From: Taibaiella koreensis
GTDB lineage: Bacteria; Bacteroidota; Bacteroidia; Chitinophagales; Chitinophagaceae
Length of the DNA stretch: 64,000 nucleotides
Assembly: GCF_003545715.1 (NCBI RefSeq)
Contig: NZ_QVNU01000002.1
Location: 124,001-188,000 of the forward strand
Reading direction: 5' to 3'
Made by a program: the position numbers and the translations under genes. Positions 9,394 to 17,639 of the stretch are shown piece by piece. The stretch's first letter is position 1; each line of letters starts with the position of its first letter. The notes under the pieces are model-generated. The model was not told where the DNA came from. It ran no database searches and was given only the letters and a program-made list of their open reading frames with translations.

Positions 9394-10818
9394 ATGTTTA
9401 ACGATGATTCCTGGGACGACGAAGAGGAAAACGGCTCAATTGAAGATCTGCTTCGGGATTATGAGCTGATAAAGAATGGGAACAAAAGCCGCTTTTTAGA
9501 CGAAGAAGATTACGAATATATTATTGAGTATTTCTTTCAGAACAATAATGAGGCCGAGGCGGTAGCCGCCTGTGAACTGGCCCAGTCTTACTATCCCTAC
9601 TCCACTTCCATACTGCTGTCCAAAGCCGAGATCCTTTTCCAGGCGCAAAAGTATGGGCAGGCCCTGCATGCGTTGGATATATTGGATGGCCTGGACCAGG
9701 AGAATGTGGAAGCAGTGTTGTTGCGCTCCGATATATACCTGGCACAATATAAATATGACCAGGCGGCACTCCTGCTCGAAGCAAAATGTACGCATTTCGA
9801 AGGCCGGGATAAGATAGAGCTGATGCTGGAGCTGTCGGATGTCTATGATGAATGCGAAGATTTCGAAGCGGTATTCAATATCCTGAAAAAAATACTGGAG
9901 CTCGATTACCGTAATGAGGAAGCCCTGCACAAGATCAGCTTCTGGGCCGATTTTGCGGACATGCAGGAACAAAGCGTGGCGTTGCATACCCGTATTATCG
10001 ACGAAGACCCTTACAATGCACTGGCCTGGTTCAACCTGGGTGCGGCGTTGCAGGGCTTGAAAAAGCACGAGGAGGCCATCGATGCTTACGAATACTGCGT
10101 CGCTATCGACGAGAAGTTTGAGTTTGCCTACCGTAATATGGCAGATGCCTATATGCGCCTGCACTGGTACGACAAGGCTATAGAATCGCTGGAAAAGAAC
10201 CTTGAGCTGGGCAAGCCCGAAGATGTGATCTTCGAGGCCATGGGCCATTGCTTCGAAAAACAGAAGAATTTTGACCGTGCGCGGTATTACTATCGCCAGG
10301 CCGTGCAACTGAATCCTGCCGACGATGGCATCTTTTACCGGATAGGCGAAACCTACTCCCGTGAAAAGCAATGGGAGAAGGCTATGAAAGCCTACTCCGT
10401 TGCACTCAATCTCAACAAGGACAACGCTGCATATTCGCTGGCCATCGGCAATTGCCTTATGGAACTGGAAGCTTATAACGAAGCGCTGGTATGCTTTATT
10501 AACGCGGTCCGGCTTAAACCCAACAATAAATCGTACTGGATCGCCCTGGTAAAAGGTCTGTACAGGAGTGGCGATTTCAAAGAAGCGCAAATACAGGTAC
10601 AGTTGGCCAAGGAGACGCTGGGCAATAAACCCGACCTGAATTATTATCATGCCGGCATTTTATTTGCACTTGGAAAATCCAAAGAAGCGCTGCTTTACCT
10701 TGAGCAGGCCCTTGACGAAGCGCCGTCCCGCCTCAAGCTGCTTACCGAGATTAATCCCGAGATACTGCAGCGCAAGGCCGTGGCCGACCTGCTGGCCCGT
10801 AGCAAACGCAAGAAATAA
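9394..10818 (+). CDS. Cytosolic tetratricopeptide-repeat protein
   Basis: 474 residues with an acidic N-terminus (MFNDDSWDDEEENG) and then roughly ten consecutive TPR units to the C-terminus, for example 'ALAWFNLGAALQGLKKHEEAIDAYEY' around residues 210-235. It has no signal peptide or transmembrane segment. It is probably a scaffold. Conserved long TPR proteins of this type are common in Bacteroidota, but I cannot assign a partner. It is a single gene between a -7 element at 9370 and a hairpin terminator at 10835. Confidence 0.85.
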   Translation: MFNDDSWDDEEENGSIEDLLRDYELIKNGNKSRFLDEEDYEYIIEYFFQNNNEAEAVAACELAQSYYPYSTSILLSKAEILFQAQKYGQALHALDILDGLDQENVEAVLLRSDIYLAQYKYDQAALLLEAKCTHFEGRDKIELMLELSDVYDECEDFEAVFNILKKILELDYRNEEALHKISFWADFADMQEQSVALHTRIIDEDPYNALAWFNLGAALQGLKKHEEAIDAYEYCVAIDEKFEFAYRNMADAYMRLHWYDKAIESLEKNLELGKPEDVIFEAMGHCFEKQKNFDRARYYYRQAVQLNPADDGIFYRIGETYSREKQWEKAMKAYSVALNLNKDNAAYSLAIGNCLMELEAYNEALVCFINAVRLKPNNKSYWIALVKGLYRSGDFKEAQIQVQLAKETLGNKPDLNYYHAGILFALGKSKEALLYLEQALDEAPSRLKLLTEINPEILQRKAVADLLARSKRKK

Positions 10819-10834
10819 GACATGCGAACACGTA

Positions 10835-10870
10835 AAAAGCGCTGCCTCTCTACAAAAGGGCAGCGCTTTT
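10835..10870. terminator. Bidirectional intrinsic terminator
   Basis: A perfect 12-bp stem, AAAAGCGCTGCC / GGCAGCGCTTTT, lies between the convergent TPR and methyltransferase genes. The flanking A and T runs let it act in both directions. Confidence 0.85.
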
Positions 10871-10893
10871 CTTATACCTGTGACCGGCACCGG

Positions 10894-11691
10894 TTACTTT
10901 GCGCCAACGGAATAATACATACAAGTAGTCACGAAATTGCGAAAAAAAGGTAACCAGGTAAGAGGTTTCCATTGCTTGCGCGGTTTCAGGCCGAATTTGT
11001 ACCGGTATATAGGATTAATAAGATAGGCCTGCCGTTTCAATATTTGCAACCCGCTGCGCCTGATAATGCGCTCAAAGCGCTCGATGCTGATGCGTGTATC
11101 ATAGATCTCCAACAGCTCCTGGATAGTGCCTTCAGACTCTCCCGCCCATTTCAGGATGCTGTGATACATAGGTCTGGGTAAGATATGATACCAGGGCAGC
11201 TTGCTGGCCCATTTGTTGTGGCACAGCTGCTGGTGACCGCCAAATGGCATATACCAGGGTGGGAAGCCGAAGAATATCTGCCCACCGGGGGCCAGCAAAG
11301 TGGCCAGGTAAGGGATAAAGGATTCCTGTTCAGGCACATGCTCGATCACATCTTTCAGGATGATTACATCAAAGAAGCCAAGGTATTGCGCCTTAAAATC
11401 ATCGTCGTAGATATTTTTGGTCTGCAGCACCACCTGTCCCTGTTCCAGCTCGTCAGCCAGGTATTCCCTTGCCAGCACAATACGTATATCGTTGAGGTCC
11501 ACGCCTACACAAAAGGCCCCCTTATCCAGGAAAGGCTTTAACACGCCGCCCTCGCCGGTTCCCACCTCGAGCACGTTTGTCTGCTTGCCTATTTCTGTAT
11601 GAACTGCTATAAACGGAAGCACATACGCTTTCGAATTATCGACCTGCTGCTGATAACGTACCTTTGGATTGACATGCTGCTCCAGTGACAT
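10894..11691 (-). CDS. Class I SAM-dependent methyltransferase
   Basis: 265 residues from ATG 11691 (MSLEQHVNPK). An upstream ATG at 11751 lies beyond the promoter at 11723-11754 and is unlikely. Motif I is 'VLEVGTGEGGVL' (about 40-51), followed by an acidic 'GVDLND' loop and 'DVIILKDVIEHV', a Methyltransf_11/UbiE-like layout binding S-adenosylmethionine. The C-terminal 100 residues are rich in aromatic and basic residues ('FFGFPPWYMPFGGH') and may sit at the membrane or recognise a lipid or glycan acceptor. The substrate is unknown. No neighbouring biosynthetic genes give a hint. Confidence 0.85.
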   Translation of the reverse strand: MSLEQHVNPKVRYQQQVDNSKAYVLPFIAVHTEIGKQTNVLEVGTGEGGVLKPFLDKGAFCVGVDLNDIRIVLAREYLADELEQGQVVLQTKNIYDDDFKAQYLGFFDVIILKDVIEHVPEQESFIPYLATLLAPGGQIFFGFPPWYMPFGGHQQLCHNKWASKLPWYHILPRPMYHSILKWAGESEGTIQELLEIYDTRISIERFERIIRRSGLQILKRQAYLINPIYRYKFGLKPRKQWKPLTWLPFFRNFVTTCMYYSVGAK

Positions 11692-11722
11692 GAATTCTTG
11701 ATATCTCTTTAATGCGAGAAAG

Positions 11723-11754
11723 CAAATATAATCAGGGTTTCCTATTATCAAAAA
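11723..11754 (-). promoter_or_regulatory. Bacteroidota-type promoter of the methyltransferase gene
   Basis: On the minus strand TTTTTG (11754-11749) lies 18 bp before TATATTTG (11730-11723). This fits the TTTG / TAnnTTTG primary sigma promoter and fixes the start at 11691. Confidence 0.65.
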
Positions 11755-11810
11755 TGCATTATTTCCCTATATCTGAGCTATAAATGGAAACAGCAGCCAG
11801 GCAATGCCCA

Positions 11811-12536
11811 TTATTGATACAACACAGGCGCCGGCCCCCGCTCCTGCTGTAGCACTTTTCCTGATATACCATCGAGCAGGTAGGATTGCTGGTAAGTTTC
11901 TTTCTTATAATCTACCACCCAGCTTAGCAGCCATACATATTGTTTCAACGCCGAATCGTAACGGCGTTTCACCGTCCCGGTTGTCCTGAGATCGGCGCCC
12001 TTTTGCCGGGCAAAATCCAATACCTGCGGCAATGCAAAAGGATAGGACTTATCCTTATCTGTCTCCGTTACCAGTTGTCCCCGCTCATTCCATCGGCGCC
12101 ATATACCGATTTCCAGGCTGGTAGAAAAGTATGTGGCGGTACTCTGTAAGCGTCCTTCCCGGTCAAATTGAAAAACCTCCTTTATAGCCTCTTTCCGATC
12201 TTCGTTTGCTTGTACATAGCCTGCCACCAGCGCTTTGTCATAGCCTTCATCCAGGTAATCGGGATCGAGGCGGTAGTGCTCCCATACATAATGGTCCTTA
12301 TCCGGCGCAAAACCCTCGTAATGAGGATCTGCCTTGATCTGTTGCTCATACCGGGCAATATCAAAATGTTTCATAGATATTGGTTGTATAGGAACGGTAT
12401 CCTGTGGCTTTCCCGGCCTGTTTGCATCAGAAGCAGGCACGCCTGCCGGGTTACCGCTGCAGGCCAGCAGCCAACAGCATAGCCCGATCGCAGCGATAGC
12501 GTTCAAAGCATTTTTTTGAGCTGGTCCCATTGCCAT
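11811..12536 (-). CDS. Uncharacterised lipoprotein downstream of the metzincin gene
   Basis: 241 residues with an N-terminal hydrophobic helix and a lipobox, 'CWLLACSG' (Cys at about residue 26), so a lipid-anchored periplasmic or outer-membrane protein. The remainder is soluble, with an 'FDREGRLQSTATYF...W.RWNERGQLV' stretch resembling MORN-like antitoxin or toxin-immunity repeats, although I cannot name the family. Its start overlaps the end of the upstream protease gene by 34 bp, so the two are translationally coupled. As the partner of a possible effector it could be a periplasmic immunity or inhibitor protein (inference only). Confidence 0.75.
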   Translation of the reverse strand: MAMGPAQKNALNAIAAIGLCCWLLACSGNPAGVPASDANRPGKPQDTVPIQPISMKHFDIARYEQQIKADPHYEGFAPDKDHYVWEHYRLDPDYLDEGYDKALVAGYVQANEDRKEAIKEVFQFDREGRLQSTATYFSTSLEIGIWRRWNERGQLVTETDKDKSYPFALPQVLDFARQKGADLRTTGTVKRRYDSALKQYVWLLSWVVDYKKETYQQSYLLDGISGKVLQQERGPAPVLYQ

Positions 12537-13924
12537 TTGAAAAGTTGTATACCCTTTATTCTTGTCGTATGCCGGTTATAATAATCCATGATATTATCGG
12601 TGCTGTATTGTTTGAATACATATTTGCTGCCATTGACAAAGGAATGCTGAAACCCTGATGCATGCAGCAATTCATGCGTCACAGTATTCCCCCCCGAATC
12701 GGCGCTGGTACCTGTTGCCTTGCAGGTAGCCTGTATATCCAGTATGATGACAGCAGGCTTCTTAGCGCTTTTCCGTTGCGGAATATCCGCTGCTTGCCCC
12801 AGCAGGTAGCCTTCGCTGCCACATTGATGCAGTGTCAGCGTTTCCGGCAGAAAATAGACCCTTAGATAGCCGTCGAAAGTACTGCCCACCGCCTTTCCTC
12901 CTGCCGTTTTCTTACCGGCTAAGGTCTGATCCAGCTCGCGGAATAAGTTCCAGGTTTCCTTTTCCAGCAACTGCCGTAGCCTGGCATGGTTCTCAAATAC
13001 CATATTCGCATATTGCACTTCGACGGTCACATAAGCCTGGCTAAGGTATTTTTTCAACCGTTGCTCTTCACCAGTCGAACGGCCCTGGCGTCCATCTGAG
13101 CTCACCCGTACAAAAAGCACTTTCATTTTACGATGATACTTAGGCGCATTCCTTACTACGGTCAACCTGCCCGCCAGGCTTCGTTCTTCTCCTTTAACAG
13201 CATATACTTCTATAAACTCATCGGTATCGAAATAATCCAGGCAGCGGATAGAAAGCGTATTAGCCAGTTCCGTTTTCCCCGGAGTGAGCGGTAGCCCCTC
13301 ATATCCCGACAACGTAAATTTATCTTCGCTATACACCCATTCAAAACGATCGGGCGCTTCCTCGATCTCGAGCTTCAGTGTGAGTAATGCATCGTTTTCG
13401 GGGAGCAACGAAAGATAAGGCACACAGTAAAGATAAGGCTTCCCGCCGCCATACTGCTTCCAGGGGACATTGAAGGTCTTGAATTCCCGTTGCACCAATG
13501 CATCATATTCCTTTGTCGACTGATGAAACTGCTCATTGCAGAAATCAGGCATGCCATTCTTTTCCGGATAGGTATAATAGCCAATGATATCGTGATACCA
13601 GGTATCGCCCTTCATCCCGGTATCGCCCGTCCTCAGCCAGTCAAAGCCGAATGCTCCGTTCCAGCGGCTATGGGGCCTGAAGGAGATCAGGCAACGGGCC
13701 GCCAGCTCTTCCGGCGGCCGCAGCGGCGTATCCCCGATCAGCAGATCCACACCATTCTCGCCTTTACTATTGACCTTGCCGGCCGCCTGCAGCTGAGCAT
13801 CGCCTTCTTCGGCGATCCAGGTAACTGCCGGCGCCTGCTCCGTTATTCTCTTTGCTTTGAAAATGATATTGCCCAATTCCGGGTTAATTTCCTTAAAAGT
13901 AGGCCAGCTACCCGCGCGGCACAT
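12503..13924 (-). CDS. Metzincin-type zinc metalloprotease, possible secreted effector
   Basis: 473 residues. The C-terminal region has HELLHASGFQH (417-427), an exact HExxHxxGxxH zinc site, followed about 20 residues later by 'NIMDYY', which fits the metzincin Met-turn. The N-terminal 250 residues are of no family I recognise ('NGVDLLIGDTPLRPPEEL', 'FGFDWLRTGD'). There is no signal peptide, so if it acts outside the cytosol it must use a non-Sec route or be a toxin-like effector. It overlaps a lipoprotein gene downstream, which would fit an effector/immunity pair, but nothing in the window encodes a type VI apparatus. Zinc protease: confident. Biological role: open. Confidence 0.8.
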   Translation of the reverse strand: MCRAGSWPTFKEINPELGNIIFKAKRITEQAPAVTWIAEEGDAQLQAAGKVNSKGENGVDLLIGDTPLRPPEELAARCLISFRPHSRWNGAFGFDWLRTGDTGMKGDTWYHDIIGYYTYPEKNGMPDFCNEQFHQSTKEYDALVQREFKTFNVPWKQYGGGKPYLYCVPYLSLLPENDALLTLKLEIEEAPDRFEWVYSEDKFTLSGYEGLPLTPGKTELANTLSIRCLDYFDTDEFIEVYAVKGEERSLAGRLTVVRNAPKYHRKMKVLFVRVSSDGRQGRSTGEEQRLKKYLSQAYVTVEVQYANMVFENHARLRQLLEKETWNLFRELDQTLAGKKTAGGKAVGSTFDGYLRVYFLPETLTLHQCGSEGYLLGQAADIPQRKSAKKPAVIILDIQATCKATGTSADSGGNTVTHELLHASGFQHSFVNGSKYVFKQYSTDNIMDYYNRHTTRIKGIQLFKWQWDQLKKML

Positions 13925-14015
13925 GGAGGGATAAATAACCGCCGGGATAATTTTGATATCCGGGGTAGCACGCCGTTATTTTGAAAAAGATGGCACCCTC
14001 AGGAAACCCGGCGCA

Positions 14016-14045
14016 GCAAAAAGGGCCAACCTTACGGCCGGCCCT
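14016..14045 (-). terminator. Intrinsic terminator after the protease/anti-sigma gene
   Basis: On the minus strand AGGGCCGGCC pairs with GGTTGGCCCT (two G-T wobbles) around GTAA and is followed by a T run. It lies 25 bp past the stop at 14070. Confidence 0.7.
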
Positions 14046-14069
14046 GGATCACAATATTGTATTGTTGGG

Positions 14070-15155
14070 TTAGTTGACTTTGATCGAAAATACGTAATCT
14101 CTCATTTTCTTTACCTGCTCGGTGCGCTCCATCTTGTTCATCCGGCTATGCTCGGGAAGATGCAGGCCCGCCGATTTGGGCAAAGACTGTATCATTTCGA
14201 TCAGGGCTTCGGCATGTACGGCAAATGTTGTTCCGGTGGTATTACTCTGCTTGCCGGTAACAAGACCAATCACCGATCCGTATTTATCCAATACCGGAGA
14301 GCCGCTTTGGCCCGGGTTGGCTGTCATTTCCAGTTGATAAGACTGCATATCGCCGTCGTAGCCATTCTCACAGCTCACGTAGCCTTCATTGTACACCACC
14401 TCGTCTTTGGGATATCCTATGGTAAATACCCGCTGTCCCAGGCCGGCGACTGGCTTAACGATATTGTAAGGCAACGGCGTTTTGCCAAAACGATAATTTT
14501 TATCTTCCAGCTTCAGGATGGCGATATCGGCATTGGGCTCCCAGGCCACTTTATACGCCTTCATGTCGCCCTTTCTCGTTTGCACATAGATGGCGTTGGC
14601 ATCCTTCACTACATGATAGTTGGTAGCGATATAGCCATCGTTGGAGAGCGCAAATCCGGTACCACCATAAATGGCCACGTCCTCTTCGGTAGCTTCAGCA
14701 GGTTTGTTCTTGTTGAGGCTGTCGATGATCTTGGATTGAGAATGCTTGATGTTATTGATCTCGCGGCGCAGCTCGCGGTAGGTATTCTGTTCCGTCTTAT
14801 TATCCTTCTTGTTCAGGAAGAACATGGTACCCAGGGAGGAGAAAAGCACCAGCGCCGCCGCTGCCGATACCGTACGCAGATATTTGCCAAAGGGGATCAC
14901 ACGACCAGGTCTGGCTTCGGGAACAATATTCTGCCATTCTGCAGGATGCGCGGCCACGGAGCCAATGAGGTTACGGATCTCCTGCCGTTGGGTATGCGTT
15001 TCAAAGGTCCTTAAAATATCAAGGGTCTGGGCCCAGTGCCGGTACAGCAATGGATCGGCGTCCAGCGCCCGGTTCATTTGCGCCAGTTCGGCCTCACTCA
15101 GCTCCTGCTTCAGGTAGCGTTCGGCCCACTCGCTTATGTTATGCTCGGTGATCAT
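14070..15155 (-). CDS. Anti-sigma-like N-terminus fused to a membrane-anchored S1C serine protease
   Basis: 361 residues. Residues 1-90 are helical and cytosolic with the look of an anti-sigma N-terminus ('WAERYLKQELSEAELAQMNRAL'), without the HxxxCxxC zinc motif. A single membrane helix lies at about 94-114, then a short coiled linker, then a DegP/HtrA-like trypsin domain. The triad is complete: His181 in 'TNYHVV', Asp210 in 'NADIAILK', Ser284 in 'GQSGSP'. No PDZ domain follows. It is 54 bp behind a sigma factor gene in the same direction, so the cytosolic part probably binds that sigma and the periplasmic protease may sense or process an envelope signal (inference). Confidence 0.85.
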   Translation of the reverse strand: MITEHNISEWAERYLKQELSEAELAQMNRALDADPLLYRHWAQTLDILRTFETHTQRQEIRNLIGSVAAHPAEWQNIVPEARPGRVIPFGKYLRTVSAAAALVLFSSLGTMFFLNKKDNKTEQNTYRELRREINNIKHSQSKIIDSLNKNKPAEATEEDVAIYGGTGFALSNDGYIATNYHVVKDANAIYVQTRKGDMKAYKVAWEPNADIAILKLEDKNYRFGKTPLPYNIVKPVAGLGQRVFTIGYPKDEVVYNEGYVSCENGYDGDMQSYQLEMTANPGQSGSPVLDKYGSVIGLVTGKQSNTTGTTFAVHAEALIEMIQSLPKSAGLHLPEHSRMNKMERTEQVKKMRDYVFSIKVN

Positions 15156-15209
15156 GTTCTTATCTTCCTTGTATCCCGCAGTAATAAAAATAACGGCGGT
15201 AGGTTCAGG

Positions 15210-15788
15210 TTAATTTTTCACCTTTACACCGGCAGCGAAAAAGATCTTTCGCAGGCGGGTAAGGCATTTGTACTTCTGGGTCTTCGCATTTTCAGCATTC
15301 GTATAGTGGAATGCCGTCGCGATTTCCTGCATATTCTTTTTTTCTTCGTAGAAGGCTTTCAGCAGGGCGGCGCAGGGTTCGCCCAATTGGGTCATGGCCT
15401 GAGCCAGCTGCTCGTACTGCTCTTCCTTTTCCAGGAACAATTGCAGGTCCTCATCATAAGTACCTGGTTCCTGGCTCTCATCATCCTCCACCAATTGATA
15501 ATAATTAGCGGAGCGTTCCATCTTTTTGAACCACAATCGTTTGCATATAGCAAAAAGGTAGGTGCTCAATTTGCAGGTGAGGCAGAATTCGGGTGAGCGG
15601 GCCTTTTCATATAGTACAACCAGTGCCTCCTGGAATACGTCTTCCGCGTCGGCTTCCAGGCCGCCACGGCTCAGTATCCACTTGGTCAGCACGGAATGAT
15701 ATAGCTTATATATCGCCGCTACCGACTCCCGGTTACCTGCCGCCAGGCCCGTCAATAATTCCGTATCCGTATAAAACACCTTCGTCAC
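15210..15788 (-). CDS. Sigma-70 family RNA polymerase sigma factor (ECF-like)
   Basis: 192 residues with a region 2-like segment ('YHSVLTKWILSRGGLEADAEDVFQEALVVLYEKA', about 30-62) and a C-terminal region 4 helix-turn-helix ('MQEIATAFHYTNAENAKTQKYKCLTRLRK'). The region between is acidic and rich in Glu. It is the first gene of a two-gene operon with the anti-sigma/protease fusion. It is divergent from a Thr-rich lipoprotein, and both genes have a GGGTTAC element upstream, which may be its own recognition site. Confidence 0.85.
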   Translation of the reverse strand: MTKVFYTDTELLTGLAAGNRESVAAIYKLYHSVLTKWILSRGGLEADAEDVFQEALVVLYEKARSPEFCLTCKLSTYLFAICKRLWFKKMERSANYYQLVEDDESQEPGTYDEDLQLFLEKEEQYEQLAQAMTQLGEPCAALLKAFYEEKKNMQEIATAFHYTNAENAKTQKYKCLTRLRKIFFAAGVKVKN

Positions 15789-15813
15789 TTATTAATCCGG
15801 TTAATATGGAAAA

Positions 15814-15860
15814 GTAACCCAAAATTGCGATAAAAATATTTTTTTAAAAAATCGGGTTAC
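15814..15860. promoter_or_regulatory. Paired inverted GGGTTAC elements between divergent genes
   Basis: GTAACCC at 15814-15820 (reads GGGTTAC toward the sigma gene) and GGGTTAC at 15854-15860 (toward the lipoprotein) share a T-rich flank and face outward. They may be -35 boxes of the adjacent sigma factor. The candidate -10 regions (TATAA, TTAATAA) differ, so this is tentative. Confidence 0.35.
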
Positions 15861-15920
15861 CTTTTTTCAAAACAGGTATAAATGGGCAAATAACTTTTCA
15901 AAAAACTAAAAATTCAACAA

Positions 15921-16148
15921 ATGAAAGCTATTAAATTGGGCGTTTTTGCTCTGGCTCTGGGTTTCTTCGCTGCTTCTTGCGGTAATTCTACTGAAAATAA
16001 CGCTAACGCTACTGATTCTACTGCTACAGAAGCTACTCAGCCTGAAACTACTACTCCTCAGCCTGAAACAACTGCTCCTACTACAGATACTTCTGCTAAG
16101 ACTACCACCACAACAACAACTACTACTGATACTACAGTAAAAAAATAA
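15921..16148 (+). CDS. Small Thr/Glu-rich lipoprotein
   Basis: 75 residues: a signal helix and lipobox 'FFAASCGN' (Cys20), then a tail made almost only of Thr, Glu, Pro, Asn and Ala, ending in a run of nine Thr and TTVKK. It is likely an extended, possibly O-glycosylated spacer on the envelope (the glycosylation is inference). It is divergent from the sigma factor gene and followed at once by a strong terminator, so it is a one-gene unit. The codons are uniform and AT-rich (mostly ACT and GCT) compared with neighbouring genes, which fits high expression. Confidence 0.8.
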   Translation: MKAIKLGVFALALGFFAASCGNSTENNANATDSTATEATQPETTTPQPETTAPTTDTSAKTTTTTTTTTDTTVKK

Positions 16149-16178
16149 TTAAAACGGCCAATTGTTTTAATTTTACTA

Positions 16179-16203
16179 CAAGCCGCTTTTTATAAGCGGC
16201 TTG
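16179..16203 (+). terminator. Intrinsic terminator of the Thr-rich lipoprotein
   Basis: A perfect 10-bp stem CAAGCCGCTT / AAGCGGCTTG encloses the loop TTTAT. Confidence 0.85.
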
Positions 16204-16351
16204 TTACTTCCCCCCTTTTCCGTTTCCGCCTTTCGTCTACAGGAAACCATTTTTCTTCTATTTCAAGGTCTCTTTTCCTATTCCGGCTATTCACCCGGCC
16301 GTTGCTTTGTGCGTCTATTGATCCATTAGAAAATATCTAAAATTAATAAAC

Positions 16352-17248
16352 ATGAAGACCCTTCCCATCATGGCTGCAGTAGCCATCACCCTTCTTATGT
16401 CCGGCTGTGCCCGGTACGAATCCAATAGCGAATCGGTTCCTGCAACCGGCAGCGCCGATCCCCAAGCCACTCAAACCACAGACAGCGCCATGGCAATTCC
16501 GGGGCGGCAGTTCATCCGCACCTCCGACATGAAATTCCGGGTAAAGGATGTGGCCACAACCACTTACCAGATCGAAGCGCTGACACGCAATGCCGGCGGC
16601 TTCGTTACCTATACCCACCTGGAGAGCACCACGGACGAGCGGAATGTAAAGGCTCTGAGTAGCGATTCCGCTCTCGAGACCCTCCATTATACCGTGATCA
16701 ACACGATGACGCTGCGGGTACCCAACAACCGGCTCGACAGCACACTCAACGCCATCGCAGCATTGGTCGACTATCTCGATTACCGCACCATTAAGGCCGA
16801 TGACGTAGCACTGCAGTTCAAAGCCAATCAGCTGACACAGGCCAGGACTGCCGATTATGGCAGCAGGACCAGGCGTGCCATCGACAACCGGGGACACAAG
16901 CTGCAGGAGACCGTTGCCGCAGAGGAAGCCGCGACCGACCGGCGTAAGGAAGCAGACGAAGCGGCGCTGGCCAATCTTTCGCTCCATGACCAGGTCAGCT
17001 TCAGCACGGTAAGCCTTTCGCTTTACCAACGCAGCCAGACAAAGCGCTGGATCATCCCCAACAATGACAATGCCGACGATTACCGTCCGGGCTTTGGTCT
17101 CCGGATCGCAGAATCGCTGCAATCGGGCTGGCGCCTGGTGCAGGACGTCATTGTCCTGCTTACCCGGTTATGGCTTGTTTTGTTATTGGCTATACTGGGT
17201 TATGTGCTGTACCGGCGGTACCGCCCACGGAAGGTTTTGGCCAAATAG
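16352..17248 (+). CDS. DUF4349 domain lipoprotein
   Basis: 298 residues with a lipobox 'LLMSGCAR' (Cys19). The DUF4349 region spans about 50-275: a 'RQFIRTSDMKFRVKD' beta start, 'TMTLRVPNNRLDSTLNAI', a long charged coiled-coil (about 165-210), then 'FSTVSLSLYQ'. A C-terminal membrane helix (about 267-287) is followed by basic residues. The protein therefore has a lipid anchor and a transmembrane segment, as is usual in this family. Molecular function is unknown. It is convergent with the small gene at 17254, six bases away. Confidence 0.88.
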   Translation: MKTLPIMAAVAITLLMSGCARYESNSESVPATGSADPQATQTTDSAMAIPGRQFIRTSDMKFRVKDVATTTYQIEALTRNAGGFVTYTHLESTTDERNVKALSSDSALETLHYTVINTMTLRVPNNRLDSTLNAIAALVDYLDYRTIKADDVALQFKANQLTQARTADYGSRTRRAIDNRGHKLQETVAAEEAATDRRKEADEAALANLSLHDQVSFSTVSLSLYQRSQTKRWIIPNNDNADDYRPGFGLRIAESLQSGWRLVQDVIVLLTRLWLVLLLAILGYVLYRRYRPRKVLAK

Positions 17249-17253
17249 GCCAC

Positions 17254-17553
17254 TCAAGGCTTTTGCGCATTGGGCTTTTGTTCCAGGTAGTCGGTTTGCT
17301 GCAGGGAGCCCAGACGCAGGCGCAAAGGCAGCTTAGTGGCTCGTTCCAGCTTCCATTCTACCTTGCAGGCGGCTCCCAGTTCCTGGTAATAGCTATATTT
17401 TAAAGCGGAAGGTCGTGGCGGAAGAACAGGCTTTACAGCAGACGAATCGGCAGGCTTCACCGGCGGAACAAATTGCGCGTTCCCTTTATGGGAAGAGCCC
17501 GTGCACAGGAGAAAGAATAAAATAAGGGCAAGAATGGACCGGCGCGGCATCAT
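17254..17553 (-). CDS. Small secreted protein of unknown function
   Basis: 99 residues with a clear N-terminal signal sequence (MMPRRSILALILFFLLC, cleavage near GNAQ) followed by a Pro/Lys-rich segment and a short soluble tail with 'YYQELGAACKVEWKLERATKLPLRLRLGSL'. It reads like a short periplasmic protein. Coding status rests on the signal peptide and the good fit between flanking signals: a terminator at 17580 ends the preceding transcript, so it must have its own promoter in the 27 bp before the start, where TATCTTCA is the only candidate. Confidence 0.6.
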   Translation of the reverse strand: MMPRRSILALILFFLLCTGSSHKGNAQFVPPVKPADSSAVKPVLPPRPSALKYSYYQELGAACKVEWKLERATKLPLRLRLGSLQQTDYLEQKPNAQKP

Positions 17554-17579
17554 AGCTGTTTTTCCTACCCTGAAGATAC

Positions 17580-17612
17580 GAAAAAAAAGCGCCGCAGGTT
17601 TGCTGCGGTGCT
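17580..17612 (-). terminator. Intrinsic terminator of the precursor peptide transcript
   Basis: On the minus strand AGCACCGCAG / CTGCGGCGCT (one G-T pair) around CAAAC is followed by eight T. It lies downstream of the peptide gene at 17776-17964. Confidence 0.85.
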
Positions 17613-17639
17613 GTGATGGTCCTGATTAACATTTGCTGG

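Noticed and set aside
9496-10650. 384-aa minus-strand frame
   Set aside because: Shadow of the TPR gene at 9394-10818, a common artefact of the codon pattern.
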